The notes under the pieces are model-generated. The model was not told the DNA's origin. It saw nothing but the letters and a program-made list of their open reading frames with translations, and did not search any database. From the NCBI GenBank assembly GCA_012295275.1, contig CM022678.1, positions 7,763,243 through 7,827,242 on the forward strand: a DNA stretch of 64,000 bases. Direction: 5' to 3'. Source of the stretch: Chrysomallon squamiferum (taxonomy: Eukaryota > Mollusca > Gastropoda > Neomphalida > Peltospiridae). This document shows, piece by piece, positions 12,631 to 24,415 of the stretch; the stretch's first letter is position 1, and each line of letters starts with the position of its first letter. Position numbers and translations under genes: made by a program.

Positions 12631-12705
<75 letters not shown>
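12504..12705. repeat. (GT)n and (GA)n microsatellites, close pair
   Basis: A ~60-bp GT run and a ~72-bp GA run are separated by about 67 bp of unique sequence. The His-Thr and Ser-Leu frames across them are artefacts. Confidence 0.95.
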
Positions 12706-12706
<1 letters not shown>

Positions 12707-13558
12707 AAAAAAAGTAAAACAAAATAAAATCAGTTTATTAAACCGGAACCAAAATAAATAAATTACACTGCAATACATTGTATAACTGTGACGTCAACTT
12801 GAACTTACAGTGACCTTCAAATGAATACCCATGACGTCTAAAAAACTAATCTTATTTTCCAAGTCGTCGGTTATTTATTTTATTCTATTTATTATTATTT
12901 TTAGTCTTTCTTTCTTTTCTTTCTAATTATGTTAGAGAGAGAGAGAGAGAGTGTATCCGTCGTCTTATGTGTGTGTGTGTGTCTACATGTATGTGTATGT
13001 TTATAATTGTTTTACAAATCTCAATGAATAAAATATATTATTTTCTGTCAAAGAGAGTATTAGTACTATACTATGTATTTATATTTGTTTAAAGTTTCAA
13101 TAATAAACTAGATATATCATTAATTACGATGAATAAAATACTCGAGCGAAAAGGAAGATGTTTTAAGTTACACACCTTCCCACCCATAAACATACAACCA
13201 CACACATACACATACAACACGCACTACACCCATCACACACATACGCGTACCCAGACACACATACATACACTGTATACAGACACATTAATGCACATCACGT
13301 GTTTTTGTTTGTGTCTGTGTGAAACATACACGCCTTTAATGAGACAGATTACAAATTTGTCAACAAGTGAGAAAAAAACTAACCCTAACCCTCTGTCTAA
13401 TGCTTATCAAAACAAGTTCAGAATTTCAAGGTTCAGTAAGCTCTATTTCATAAAAGGGCCCACCGGACTGTGCAAAGATTACAAATTATTAGATCACTGC
13501 AGATGTCAATGAAAACATCGAATTCAATGAACAAGAGAAGCCAGCCTAGACTGACACA

Positions 13559-13728
13559 TTTTAAAACTTTGTTTGTTACACAAAACCCGCTATAGCTAAT
13601 TATCTTAATTCTAAAATTTTAAAACTTTGGTTGTTAAGCAAATATCGCCATAGCTATTTTATCTCAATTCTTAAATGTTAAAACTTTGTATGTTTGTTAT
13701 ACAAAACCCGCAGTTTATTTATTATTAT
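13559..13728. repeat. three diverged copies of a ~57 bp unit
   Basis: Each unit has 'attttaaaactttg', a 'tgttacacaaaacccgc'-like middle and 'atagctaattatcttaattc'. The copies differ by several substitutions and small deletions. Confidence 0.8.
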
Positions 13729-14015
13729 AATTACTAACGCACACACACACACACACACGACTTTTTTCTAGTTTATATTTGCTATATACAGACTTCACAA
13801 CCTTAATAATAATAATAATAAAAATATTGTATACATATAAACATTATTACTTTATTAAGATTATCTGTGCCTGGTATACAGAAGAGAAATGTATCTACTG
13901 AAAACAGTTTCATAGATATCCGTTTTTAACTTTATAACAAAGACAACCTTAAATATCCGCTACCATCAGCTAGTAGAAAATTTCTATTACTCCTTTTTCT
14001 GTTTTTCTTTTTCTT

Positions 14016-14083
<68 letters not shown>

Positions 14084-14266
14084 TGTCTGTTTGCTGCTTT
14101 ATAATGCACAGCTTAATATGTGATTATAGAATAAGTTGAATTAGTTTACTGAGTTGCTTTATTATAATTGTTGTTGTTACTATTATTATTAGTAGTAGTA
14201 GTAGTACTAGCAATAGTAGTACTGTTTACTTTTATTAACATTTATTTCTTTGTTAATTTAAAAGAA

Positions 14267-14305
<39 letters not shown>

Positions 14306-14654
14306 CATCATCATCATAAGAAGAAGATAACAATTAAAATATGTTGGAAATAACATGATCATGTTTTAAGCAGAGTAACATGCAAGGTCTTCTCTTTTTT
14401 CTTTTCTGTCAAAACAAACCAGTCAGCTGTTACTTTCGAATGTATTACCAGTTCCTAAACCTGTTATATACAAAGATACACACAAATAATTTGCTACTTT
14501 TGAATAAATAAATATCTTAAAAGAAATAATAAAATAAAATAAAATAAATATAAAATCCTAACCTAATTTGCAAAAATAATCTGAAGTGTAGGATATTTAC
14601 AAATACATTTATTGAATTAACACTGAAATGTTCCTTTTGTCAATATATATTAAA

Positions 14655-14689
<35 letters not shown>

Positions 14690-15644
14690 CATAACTGAAT
14701 CAATACAGAAATAATTATAAAATACAATAAAATGTGTACTGAAATTAAAAATTATTTGGAATCTAGTAAGAATTATAATAGCTTTATTTGTAGAAAACAA
14801 AATTCCTAAAACAGACTTTTTTTTATCTATCAATGAATATTAATCAGTCTTCAATCTAACTGTAAACCTACCCTCAGCCAATCCTCACCCACTTTTGATT
14901 GTTGAATTATACTTTACTTATAAAGTTGTCTATGACTCTACTTAAATTAAAAATATAAATAACAAAACTTAGAAAAATTTAAATATTTGTTTGGAAGGAG
15001 AAAACAGGATTTAAATAAACATTTGTAATTACCAACTTTAAATCTTTGAATATAATAATTACCTGTCATAAATAAAAAGAAAAGTCTGTATAACAAATGT
15101 CAGCAATAAGACTTGAATCACTTTAGTTATTTTGTGTAATATGTGTAATGAGTGGTTCCACATAGTATCTGTAACAGAAAGATAGATAGACAGGCAGCTA
15201 GAAAGTATTAAAGTATTATTACAGTAATCTCTCAATTACTTATGCTTTTGTTATTTTCATTACCTTCCACCAAAAAAGTCTCAACAAAATCATTAACTAA
15301 AAATTTAGAAAAACATGGTATAAGATGTATCTCAACTTTCAAATTAAAAATTATTTTAAATGTTTCATAAGGTTTTAAAGTGCTGAGAGGTGCCAAGATT
15401 TCTGATTGATCCAATAAAAGTATATTAATAAAACAAAAATAAAAAGAGTACCAAGATATTTGGTAAGAAAAAAATTTACAAATCACTAAACAACTTGACA
15501 TATAATAAAATCTGCAAAGTAATCATTAATGAAAATATCTTCCAAACAACAGATTTTCTTCCATTTTATGTTTTATTAACAAACATTTTCACAGATCTTT
15601 ACAGTACTTTAATAAAACATTCTCATAATAATAAAATTATCTAC

Positions 15645-15806
15645 CTTGAGCTACACAATTTGTAGTTTTTTAAAGCAGTAAATCAAGGATTTCTACATCA
15701 CACATTTTTAAAAATAATTTCTTTTTCACACACTTGACTGTCTGGTCCAAACATTCTGTCTGCTGGTCTATGTCTGACTGTATCTTGCATGAATGACACT
15801 TTGAAT
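15645..15806 (-). pseudogene. Cys-rich exon of EGF-type gene, damaged
   Basis: A 162-bp minus-strand exon runs from 'gtgatttcag' to donor GTAGATA. It reads DSKCHSCKIQSDIDQQTEC, then LDQTVKCVKKK and FLKMCDVEI, then a stop, then KTTNCVAQG. The spacing CxxC...C...C resembles the exon at 18427-18583 (CKVC...). It does not fit the six-cysteine EGF pattern, so it may be a different Cys-rich module of the same protein. It is the most downstream of the related exons on this strand (15.6-18.9 kb). Confidence 0.45.
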
Positions 15807-16684
15807 CTGAAATCACAGTTTCACAGATTTATAAATTCTTCAGTAAGTGCATTCCACATAACAAGTAACTGTTTTTAAAATACTACTTTTGGTGTGGAAC
15901 TTTCTAGAAATTCTCAATATTCTTCAAGTATTCAGTTCTTCATGTTTGTTGTGGATTTATCTTCTGCTTAGTTTGTTCAGTACAGTGAGAAAACTTGAAG
16001 AACTTGGAGATAAACACAACAAGTCACTTAGAATGAATGTCACTCCTCATCTTTTCTTTCATTCTCAAAACAAGCTTTTGATAAAGGAGCCTGAAGAAAA
16101 AATAAAATAAATATTATTAAATTAAAATAATATTCAGACTTGTATAAACAATATTATACAATTTACATGTAAAATGAAGGTTGATATGATTCAAATGGGA
16201 TGGGTTGTGATTTAATTATTTTCATGATTTTTACTTACTGTTAAAAAGCCATTTATTCCATGGACAAAATCAGTTTAATTTAGCATTGTATTGCATTTCA
16301 TTTCATTTATTTCATTGTGAATCATTTCGCACATTACATTTTATTTTATTTCATTTTATTCCATTAATTTTATTATATTTTATCATTATTTCAATTTGTT
16401 TTATTTCAGTTCAATTCAGTTATTGTACTGTATTGTGTTGTGTTGTGCTGTATTGTATTTCATAGTATTTCATTTCATTTATTTTATTTTATTGTATTGC
16501 ACTGTATCACACTGCATTTCATTTCAATGTATATATTTCCGTTTATTGATTTCACTGTATTTGATTTAATTAAATTCACTGTATATGTTTGTGTATGGAG
16601 GTTTGTGTGTGCATGTTTCATGTGTGTGAATATTTGCATGTGTATCTGTTGATGTGTGTGTGATATACTAATATTTATATCTAC

Positions 16685-16803
16685 CTCTAGAAGTAATTTT
16701 GTCAGTTTCCCATTTATAACCATCCATACAGGAACATGTATAGACTCCATCTTAGTAGTTTTAGTGCTGAGTGTAAATATTTTTGAATTACATTCATTTA
16801 TAT
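16685..16803 (-). pseudogene. calcium-binding EGF-like exon, frameshifted
   Basis: A 119-bp minus-strand exon (acceptor 'ctttcag', donor GTAGAT) begins DINECNSKIFTLSTKTT. DINEC is the calcium-binding start of a cbEGF domain. After one frame change it goes on as GVYTCSCMDGYKWETDKIT, the usual CxC..GY second half. Two cysteines of the canonical six are missing, and one indel separates the halves. Such domains bind calcium and occur in series in fibrillin-, fibulin- or adhesion-type extracellular proteins. Confidence 0.65.
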
Positions 16804-17322
16804 CTGAAAGAGAGAAACAGATAAATTATATCTCAATCATTAACAACAATTAAACTTTCTCATACATTTTGACAAGTTTCTAAAATTACTCAAATATCAT
16901 TTTTCACAGAAATTATTTCTAATATATGGATTAACTGAAATTTAAAATTCATAAGTTCTGAGCATTTCTAAAATTAATCAAGTTTAAGTTATACAGATAT
17001 AACATTAATAATAAAAATAAAAATTATTCATAAATTCTGACAAGTTTCTTAAACACTATTAATTCATTAAAATGTTTCTTAATTCCAGAACTAAGAATTT
17101 TAACTTAACTATTTGAATAGCACAAAAGCTACTAATGCATACATAAGTTGCAAACTGATTGCTGAATATATAATGAGCATGACATTATTAATAATAAAAA
17201 AACAAACCAAAAACAGATAATGGTAGAAATGCTGACCAGTCACATTTAAACTCAAAATATGAATAAAATAAGAATGCTTGAAGTGAACAATTTAACCTGA
17301 GAACCAGATAGAACTGACTCAC

Positions 17323-17439
17323 CTGAGCATGTTTTGTTGTCTGAATTCAAGGTAAACATTTCTACACAAACACTGCTCCACTGTGTCATGCACCCTGCAG
17401 CCCTGTTCACATGAACTGTTCACTGCAGCACTGTCACAA
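17323..17439 (-). pseudogene. EGF-like exon, frameshifted
   Basis: A 117-bp minus-strand exon with a consensus GTGAGT donor. The first frame reads CDSAAVNSSCEQGCRVHDT, then VEQCLCRN; a one-base shift gives FTLNSDNKTCSG up to the donor. Joined, this has six-cysteine EGF spacing (C..C..C..C.C..C). It is followed, in transcription order, by the cbEGF exon at 16685-16803, as expected for tandem EGF modules each on its own exon. Confidence 0.6.
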
Positions 17440-18230
17440 CTGAACACAAAATATTTTTATAACTTTATTATATTTTGTCTAAAATAAAATAATTTACAAT
17501 TTTATCACATTCTGGTACAAATGAAAATAAAATAATTTAGAATTTTATCAAATTTTGTCACTATTAAACTAAAAATATATATTTTATAATTTGTAACCTC
17601 TGTGACAAGAACAAATGTAACTTTTCTCATTGTTAGTTAAAGTATGATACCAAGCATTCATTCAATCTTAAAAAAGTTATCCTTTACGTGAATGAATTAA
17701 TGATGAATTAAAAAAAGAATTTTTTTTAGATGAATGATTGATGAAGGTGTAGACAGTGAACAAATGAGGAAGATAAAGATGTAATGAATACGTTTAATAA
17801 TAGTCTAATGATTAGTTGTCAAACATTATTTTTATTATTACTTTTTATTTTCATAATGTTCTTAAAAATTAATGTGATCCAAACTGCAAAAATAAAGTTA
17901 GCTGTTACCAAACAGGGTTTGTTTTTGTTTCATTTCTGTTGTTCTCAACAATTTAAATTTCTTAACAACTGAAAGCTGATTTTCAATGTTAAATAAACAT
18001 TGACTTAATTTTGAATAGAACTGTATTAACAAGTATAAAATGATATTTTTATTATATTTATTTATTTATATATTATAGTTAATTGCAGAAAAAGTTAATT
18101 TTGTGACTGAGGTATTAATTAACTCATTTCTATGTAATTTTTCAATTTTAAAACATCCATTCTGTTTTCTTTGGTAATTAAAATCACAAAAATATGTACG
18201 AAATTCATCAATCATTTGTATCATTTAACA

Positions 18231-18352
18231 ATTTCATAAATAATAAGAAATAATTTCTAACTGTTTATTAAATAAGAAATCATTTCTAACATGTAACTGC
18301 TTATTAAATAATAAGAAATCATTTCTAACATATAACTCTTTATTAAATAAAA
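18231..18352. repeat. ~37-bp tandem repeat, left-arm copy (3 units)
   Basis: The unit 'aataagaaatcatttctaac' plus 'atgtaactgcttattaaat' occurs three times. The right arm has four to five units at 63600-63760, so copy number differs between the arms. Confidence 0.8.
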
Positions 18353-18426
18353 CAAAATATTTTCAACTTGTTACCAAATTTTTAATATTGAGTAAATTAA
18401 CTATTTATTAAGTATACCCTACTCAC

Positions 18427-18583
18427 CTACACATTCGTCTGACAAGTTGTGATATCCTGTCTTACACTCAAATGATAGGAGACTGGCAGGTTTTTGCAGT
18501 TGCTGTTTGCCTGACATGAAACTGTTGAAACACTACATTCATCTCTGTTGTTTTCACATCACACACTTTACACTGACTATGGT
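18427..18583 (-). pseudogene. Cys-rich exon, left-arm copy
   Basis: This 157-bp exon has a 'tccctctcag' acceptor and a GTGAGT donor. It starts SDHSQCKVCDVKTTEMN and in another frame continues CSVSTVSCQANSNCKNLP and SYHLSVRQDITTC. Cysteines fall at spacing typical of extracellular modules, but no single frame spans the exon. The copy at 63361-63517 has the same length and borders. The small number of substitutions between the copies and the shared frame break mean the damage predates their separation. Confidence 0.6.
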
Positions 18584-18828
18584 CTGAGAGGGAAAAATAA
18601 AATTTAAATTTAAAATAAATAAATTAAATTAAAATCAAACTTTAGTGTTAGTGTTTTTTTGTAAAACAAAATTTATAAAATTATATTAAAAGTATAATCT
18701 AAATATATCAGAAATTTCTGATTTTACAGAATAAATTGCTTCAGATTTCAAAATAGAATTATATTTTTTTAAATATTTAAAAATTTATTTTTACATTATT
18801 GTATTTTGTAAAGAGAAATTCTGCTTAC

Positions 18829-18949
18829 TAACACGTTGTCTGGTCATTTTCAACTTTCTTCCCAGCCAGACAGGAACAAGTGAATCCACTGATTCAAGCA
18901 TCAGTATATTTACTAATACTGGCATCAACTGATGTACACTCATTCATAT
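18829..18949 (-). pseudogene. calcium-binding EGF-like exon with in-frame TGA, left arm
   Basis: A 121-bp exon (acceptor 'aatgtag', donor GTAAGC) reads MNECTSVDASISKYTDA, then TGA, then ISGFTCSCLAGKKVENDQ and TTC. D-M-N-E-C is the cbEGF start and GFTCSC...C the end, so this is one cbEGF domain. The stop stands where a Cys (TGT/TGC) followed by a few residues is expected; a short deletion probably made it. The same stop is present at 62995-63115. Confidence 0.75.
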
Positions 18950-19546
18950 CTACATTAAAATAACAATAACAATAACAATAAAAATAAAAATAATAATAAC
19001 ATCAACAATAAAATCAGTTGTACCTGTCATTCAGAAACATTTACATTATTTATGTAACATAATTTAGTAACTCACTGTAACTTCTTCTGAAATTACTAGC
19101 ATAAATCCTTAATTATAGCTTAACCGTGATTGTTCTACATGGTATATACACTGTAATTTACAAATTGTGACTGGTTTTCAAAGAAACATAAAGATGTTTG
19201 AACATCAAACATGAAAGTGTTTATCCACTTTCAGTAAGACAAATCTATCACTTAGTTAAATGAATTCTGTTGGCGTGATTTTACCCATGTTATTGTCATT
19301 AAGTATTTAGAATTTGTTTTTCTCTTTCCTTTGTGTATGCAGACAGATCAACATATGTGTTTTCAGTCTGAAAAATGTGTTAAATGTCCTCAAACCTAAA
19401 ATAGTAGCAATTTTCATGGACTCTTGTAGCATTGTTTAGTTAATTTCCAGTGATTTGAGACAACTGTTCCCTTGACATTTACCATGTGTATCTGTAATGT
19501 TTTGAAAAATTTGAAATAGCACTAAGTAAATCTGCGTGTGATTCAG

Positions 19547-19660
19547 GTTGACTGTGTCTACTCAACACAGCAGCAGAACAACTGAGAAACACAGCCAGAA
19601 CCTGCCCCAGTCAGCCCATCACAGCCCTAAAAAGATGGAAAAGAACAAATCCAAAATGAG
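19547..19660 (+). CDS. Ser/Gln-rich exon, left-arm copy, unknown gene
   Basis: A 114-bp exon lies between 'gtgattcag' and a consensus GTAAGA donor. It is open as LTVSTQHSSRTTEKHSQN followed by LPQSAHHSPKKMEKNKSKM. The right-arm counterpart (62309-62398) is 24 bp shorter, exactly eight codons, and stays open. The exon lies just upstream of the broken STAND/ankyrin locus and on the same strand, so it may be its 5' exon. Low-complexity basic sequence gives no family. Confidence 0.45.
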
Positions 19661-20232
19661 GTAAGACTAATTAATTAAAACTAAGTTTTTTTTTATGTCA
19701 CAAAACTGTGAGAATTGTGTTTTCATGAGTATTTCTAAATAACATAATCAAACACCTCGAGTTAAAAAGTTAGGACATTTAATAAAACCTTTTTTATTTG
19801 ATTACTTTTTGAAAGTATTTTATGAATAGATTTATAGAACAAGAGTTGAGAATACAGTCCATTAGGCAATGCTAATAGTAATACATAAGGTACTAGATGT
19901 AGGTCTCTGCAAGATGTAGTAGATATTTGCATCAATGCTGTCTGACAGAATTTTGAGCTGTCTACATTTCAGCAGTGCTCATCAACTGATGTATGAAATA
20001 GTATGTACTGTCTGTGGGTAGGTGTAAATGAACTTCAAAACATCAAACTTCAAAACATTAGAAACAGCCAAGGAAACATCACTAACAACTCCAATTTGGA
20101 GCACACAGTAACTCAAATAATCGAAGACAGCTTCAGCTTCAAGATCTCCACAGACAACAAAAGACTTAAATTACACACAGACAAGAGAAATCCCACAAAC
20201 ACAAAAAAACACCAAACTGTACAAACCATTTA

Positions 20233-21407
20233 CACACTCTTCACAACAAGCACACTAATAACACAGGCCTCTCCACTCTTTACAACAAGCACATTAATAA
20301 CACAGGCCTCTCCACTCTTCACAACAAGCACACTAATAAAACAGGCTTCTCCATTCTTCACAACAAGCACACAATAACACAGGCCTCTCCACTCTTCACA
20401 ACAAGCACACTAATAACACAGGCCTCTCCACTCTTTACAACAAGCACACTAATAACACAGGCCTCTCCACTCTTCACAACAAGCACACTAATAAAACAGG
20501 CTTCTCCATTCTTCACAACAAGCACACAATAACACAGGCCTCTCCACTCTTCACACAACAAGCACACTAATAACACAGGGCCTCTCCACTCTTTACAACA
20601 AGCACACTAATAACACAGGCCTCTCCACTCTTCACAACAAGCACACTAATAAAACAGGCTTCTCCATTCTTCACAACAAGCACACAATAACACAGGCCTC
20701 TCCACTCTTCACAACAAGCACACTAATAACACAGGCCTCTCCACTCTTTACAACAAGCACACTAATAACACAGGCCTCTCCACTCTTCACAACAAGCACA
20801 CTAATAAAACAGGCTTCTCCATTCTTCACAACAAGCACACAATAACACAGGCCTCTCCACTCTTCACAACAAGCACACTAATAACACAGACCTCTCCACT
20901 CTTCACAACAAGCACACAATAACACAGGCCTCTCCACTCTTCACAACAAGCACACAATAACACATACCTCTCCACTCTTCACAACAAGCACACTAATAAC
21001 ACAGGCCTCTCCACTCTTCACAACCAAGAAGCACACTAATAAAACAGGCTTCTCCATTCTTCACAACAAGCACACAATAACACAGGCCTCTCCCACTTCT
21101 TCACAACAAGCACACTAATAACACAGACCTCTCCACTCTTCACAACAAGCACACAATAACACAGGCCTCTCCACTCTTCACAACAAACACACTAATAACA
21201 CAGACCTCTCCACTCTTCACAACAAGCACACAATAACACAGGCCTCTCCACTCTTTACAACAAGCACACTAATAACACAGACCTCTCCACTCTTTACAAC
21301 AAGCACACTATAACACAGACCTCTCCACTCTTTACAACAAGCACACTAATAACACAGACCTCTCCACTCTTTACAACAAGCACACTAATAACACAGACCT
21401 CTACACT
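20233..21407. repeat. 39-bp minisatellite, about 30 copies, inside a LINE
   Basis: The unit reads 'acacaggcctctccactctt' then 'cacaacaagcacactaata'. Variants have 'tttaca' for 'ttcaca', 'acagacct' for 'caggcct', or lack 'ct' in 'cactaata'. Some variants recur in a fixed order (a ~190 bp higher-order block with 'aaaacaggcttctccattct'), so amplification took place in blocks. The last unit runs into 'ctctacactcttcagtggaa', where LINE ORF2 begins, so the array grew from the element's own sequence. Encodes TLITQASPLFTTS repeats in one frame. Confidence 0.9.
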
Positions 21408-24149
21408 CTTCAGTGGAACGCTAAAGGCCTCCACCCAGCAGGCCACGGAGACAAACTCACACACTTCCTGGCCTCCACTAGAAACACACCAGACGTAATA
21501 TACAAGAAACATGGCTAGGACACTACAACAAAAACAACAAAACAACAAAAACCTTTAAGGTCCCCGGGTATCAAAGTCATTACGTTAACAGATTCACCAG
21601 TACCCGGGGAGGCATCATGACTCTCATCAAACAAGACCTTCCACACACCAAGCTGAACCAAGGCAAAGTACACACCAAGATAGACATATTAAGCATCACA
21701 GTACAATCAAAACATCGACACAATTAACATATACAGCCCACCCACTACACACCATCCAAACCCACAACTTCAACAAAATGATAACAACAAACAACAAGAT
21801 CATTGTAGTGTGTGATTTCAACTGTCACAACACCTTATGGGGTGGCTTGACAGATGACAGCCCTGGAATCATCCTCGAAAACTTCATAGAGCAAAACCAG
21901 CTGGTCTGTCTGAATGACGGAACATTCACATACACCAGCGACATCAATGGTGGCCAATCTGTCATTGATCTAACATTCACAAGTAAGGACATCACAGCGC
22001 TTTCCGAATGGCAAGTACTCAATGAACTAAACAGCGACCACCACCAAAACTCACGAACTACACAGCAAGAACACTTTCTCTGACATTGACACCTACTCCA
22101 CATCGCTCACCAACATGATACACTCGACTGCCAAGAGATTCATACCCAAAACCAGACAATGCACTGGCAAAATATCCACTCCCTGGTGGATGGAACGCAT
22201 AGAAACAAAATGCAAAGAAAGAAACAAATTCAGAAGACAATACAAAAAAGACAGAAATCATTCCACACATGAAAAATACAAAGTAGCCAAAAAAAATTCC
22301 AACCTAATTCTCACTGCAAAACAAGAACACTGGGAACTTTTTTGCAACAAAGTCAACCACAAAACATCAGTCAAAGACATCTGGGCCAAAGTGAAAAACA
22401 TAGAATCAACACTCTTGGCAAAAACAACATCGCATTCACAGACAAACAAAAAGCAGACATACTCAGCGAACCTTTGCCCAGTCCAGCAGCAATTTGAACT
22501 TCCCACTGAAATTCACAAAGCAACCACTGGACAACCTAACAATCGACGAACATTCTGCAGACACAGAACACATGAAATACAATCAACTCTTCAACATCAG
22601 CGAATTAAAACATGCACTCAAAAACAAGAAAAGTACAGCCACGAGGCCAGATAAAATAACCTACACAATACTATAACACCTGTCAGATGAAACACTACTC
22701 ATCGTACTCAACTTCTACAACACAATATGGACCACAGGCAAGATTCCAACAAACTGGAAACACGCTGAATGTTTCAGCTTGCCCAAACCACTCAAAAATC
22801 ACTCACTACCCAACAGCTACAAACCAATCATGCTGACATCACACATGTGCAAAACACTGGAAATGATGATCAACACACGCCTGAACCAGCATCTAATCAA
22901 CAACAGTTTAGTCAGCAAATATCAAAGCGGCTTCAGGAAGAAACACAGCACAAACGACCAGATCAAACGCCTGCAAACATCAATCAACCAATCTTTTAGG
23001 AAATCAAAAAAAGTCATCGCAGTATTCATAGACATTGAAAATATATTCAGCATGGTGTGGAGGGAAGGACTGCTCGTCAAATTAATCAACAACAACATCA
23101 CATGCAACATGTTCAACTTCATTAAAGACTTCATCAACAACAGATCCATAGCAGTCAAAGTGAACGGTCAAATCTGCGAGAAAATTACAATCGACTACGG
23201 CATCCCACAAGGATCCATGGTCTTGCCAACACTCTTCAACATCTACATCAACAACATTGTCACAGCACTCAACAAACAAGACAACGCCAAAAATCCACCA
23301 ACCGAATCAATAAACACAGCAGTCTTTGCAGAGGACTGCACCTTTTGGCGTGCTGGCAGATTGACTGCAGCAATACAGAAACAAATACAAAAAGACCTAA
23401 ACAACATAAATGACTGGGCATTGAAAACAGGAATAGGGGAAATGCCACTGCCGGCATTCCACAAAGAAACAAAACCAGCAATAGATACACCTTTCCTGAT
23501 CAAAACAAAGTTCGCACCCTTCAAAAAAGCCAGACATTCCTGCAGACCAGACCTACTCAGCAGAATGCAACATCTACATGAAGACATACAACACAACAAC
23601 AAACAACTAATCATCGAGTGGCTCCCAGCATATGTCAGCATCATCGATAACAAACTTGTCGACCATTACACCAAAGAGTCACTCGGCTTCAAAGACGAAG
23701 ACATCTGCACCGACATACACTACGGAACAAACAAAATTCTGTCCTTTGCAGCCAAACATTAAGACAAACAGTGGCAAAACGAATGGAACAACACAAAAAA
23801 CAAATGGCTCTTGAACATCAAACCACCCAAAATCACACTCACCAACAAACTACACAACAACAATCTCACCAAAGTCAGAATTGGTTACTCGACCAACTTA
23901 AATGCAATCCGATACAAATATCACAACATCACATAATCCAACTGCAGCTGTGGACTCTCCGAAACCATGAAACACTACTTGTTTCAATGTCAAAATTTCG
24001 CCAAGGAAAGACAAGCACTGCGCAACACATTGGAGGAACTAAAAATCGAGTTCACGCTCCAACACATCTTGACACCAAACACGAAAGACAGAGAGTTAGT
24101 CCTCGCTGCAGTAACAACATACATTCTGAACACAAAACACAAACATTAG
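21408..24149 (+). pseudogene. LINE ORF2, I-like clade: endonuclease, RT, RNase H remnant
   Basis: The order is AP endonuclease (start LQWNAKGLHPAGHGDKL at 21408; VVCDFNCHNTLWG near 21810; LNSDHH near 22030), linker (22115-22500), reverse transcriptase (22500-23430) and an RNase H C-terminal part (IEWLPAYVSIIDNKLVDHY, 23616-23672). It closes with a Cys/His tail (CSCGLSETMKHYLFQC), stop at 24147-24149. RT motifs seen are FIDIENIFSMVW, GIPQGS (23199-23216) and FAED (23325-23336). The usual FADD is FAED here, a catalytic aspartate replaced by glutamate. RT thumb and the start of RNase H are missing between about 23435 and 23560. At least six frame breaks or stops are present, so the element is dead. 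RNase H after RT points to the I group. Confidence 0.85.
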
Positions 24150-24173
24150 ACTCTTGCAACTGATTCTGATTCA

Positions 24174-24250
24174 ACAGACAATCAGAACAAATCTGGTTTA
24201 CACCTTGCAGCTAAACATGGAAATATAGAAATTATTGTTGTTGCAATCTT
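24174..24250 (+). pseudogene. ankyrin-repeat remnant, left arm
   Basis: The plus strand reads STDNQNKSGLHLAAKHGNIE followed by IIVV. This is the core of one ankyrin repeat (D..NkSgLHlAakhGnieii). It follows the LINE stop within 30 bp, so the LINE probably sits inside an ankyrin-coding exon. The related right-arm exon (60220-60547, minus strand) carries DKQNNSALH and belongs to a STAND/ankyrin gene in the mirrored orientation. Confidence 0.6.
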
Positions 24251-24254
24251 GATT

Positions 24255-24415
24255 CTCATAGTTGTTACAGATAAACCATTCTCTGCAAATCTACACTCAT
24301 CAATATGTTGTGTGCAGTTAGTACCAGCCCATCCCATGACATGCATACACCCATGTACTACACTCATCAATATGTTGTGTGCAGTTAGTACATACATACA
24401 CCCATGGACAGTTAA
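24255..24415 (-). pseudogene. EGF-like fragment with 66-bp internal duplication
   Basis: On the minus strand GTNCTQHIDEC occurs twice. The first copy follows CPWVYVC and the second follows GWAGTNC after a frame change. G-x-x-C...IDEC is the junction between two EGF domains. The DNA under it ('actgcacacaacatattgat') is duplicated with about 66 bp between copies. Remaining EGF residues are lost by frameshift. It lies on the same strand as the EGF exons at 15.6-18.9 kb. Confidence 0.5.

Larger units (their letters stand above)
11642..15644. other. no gene supported; microsatellite-rich
   Basis: No exon with acceptable borders and homology was found. The stretch holds (GT)n at 12504-12565, (GA)n at 12633-12705 and 14019-14081, CA-rich sequence at 13190-13320, a triplicated ~57-bp unit at 13559-13728 ('ttttaaaactttgtttgtta'), (AAT)n at 14265-14306 and (AGT)n at 14656-14690. 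If the exons at 8.6-10.9 kb and 15.6-18.9 kb are one gene, this is intron. Confidence 0.55.

Noticed and set aside
13129-13512. 127-codon ORF beginning MNKILERKGRCFK
   Set aside because: Its middle is CA-rich repeat and the ends match nothing known; no acceptor or donor supports it.
22058-23653. Several 65-136 codon ORFs on the minus strand
   Set aside because: They are antisense shadows of the LINE ORF2, which carries recognisable RT motifs on the plus strand.
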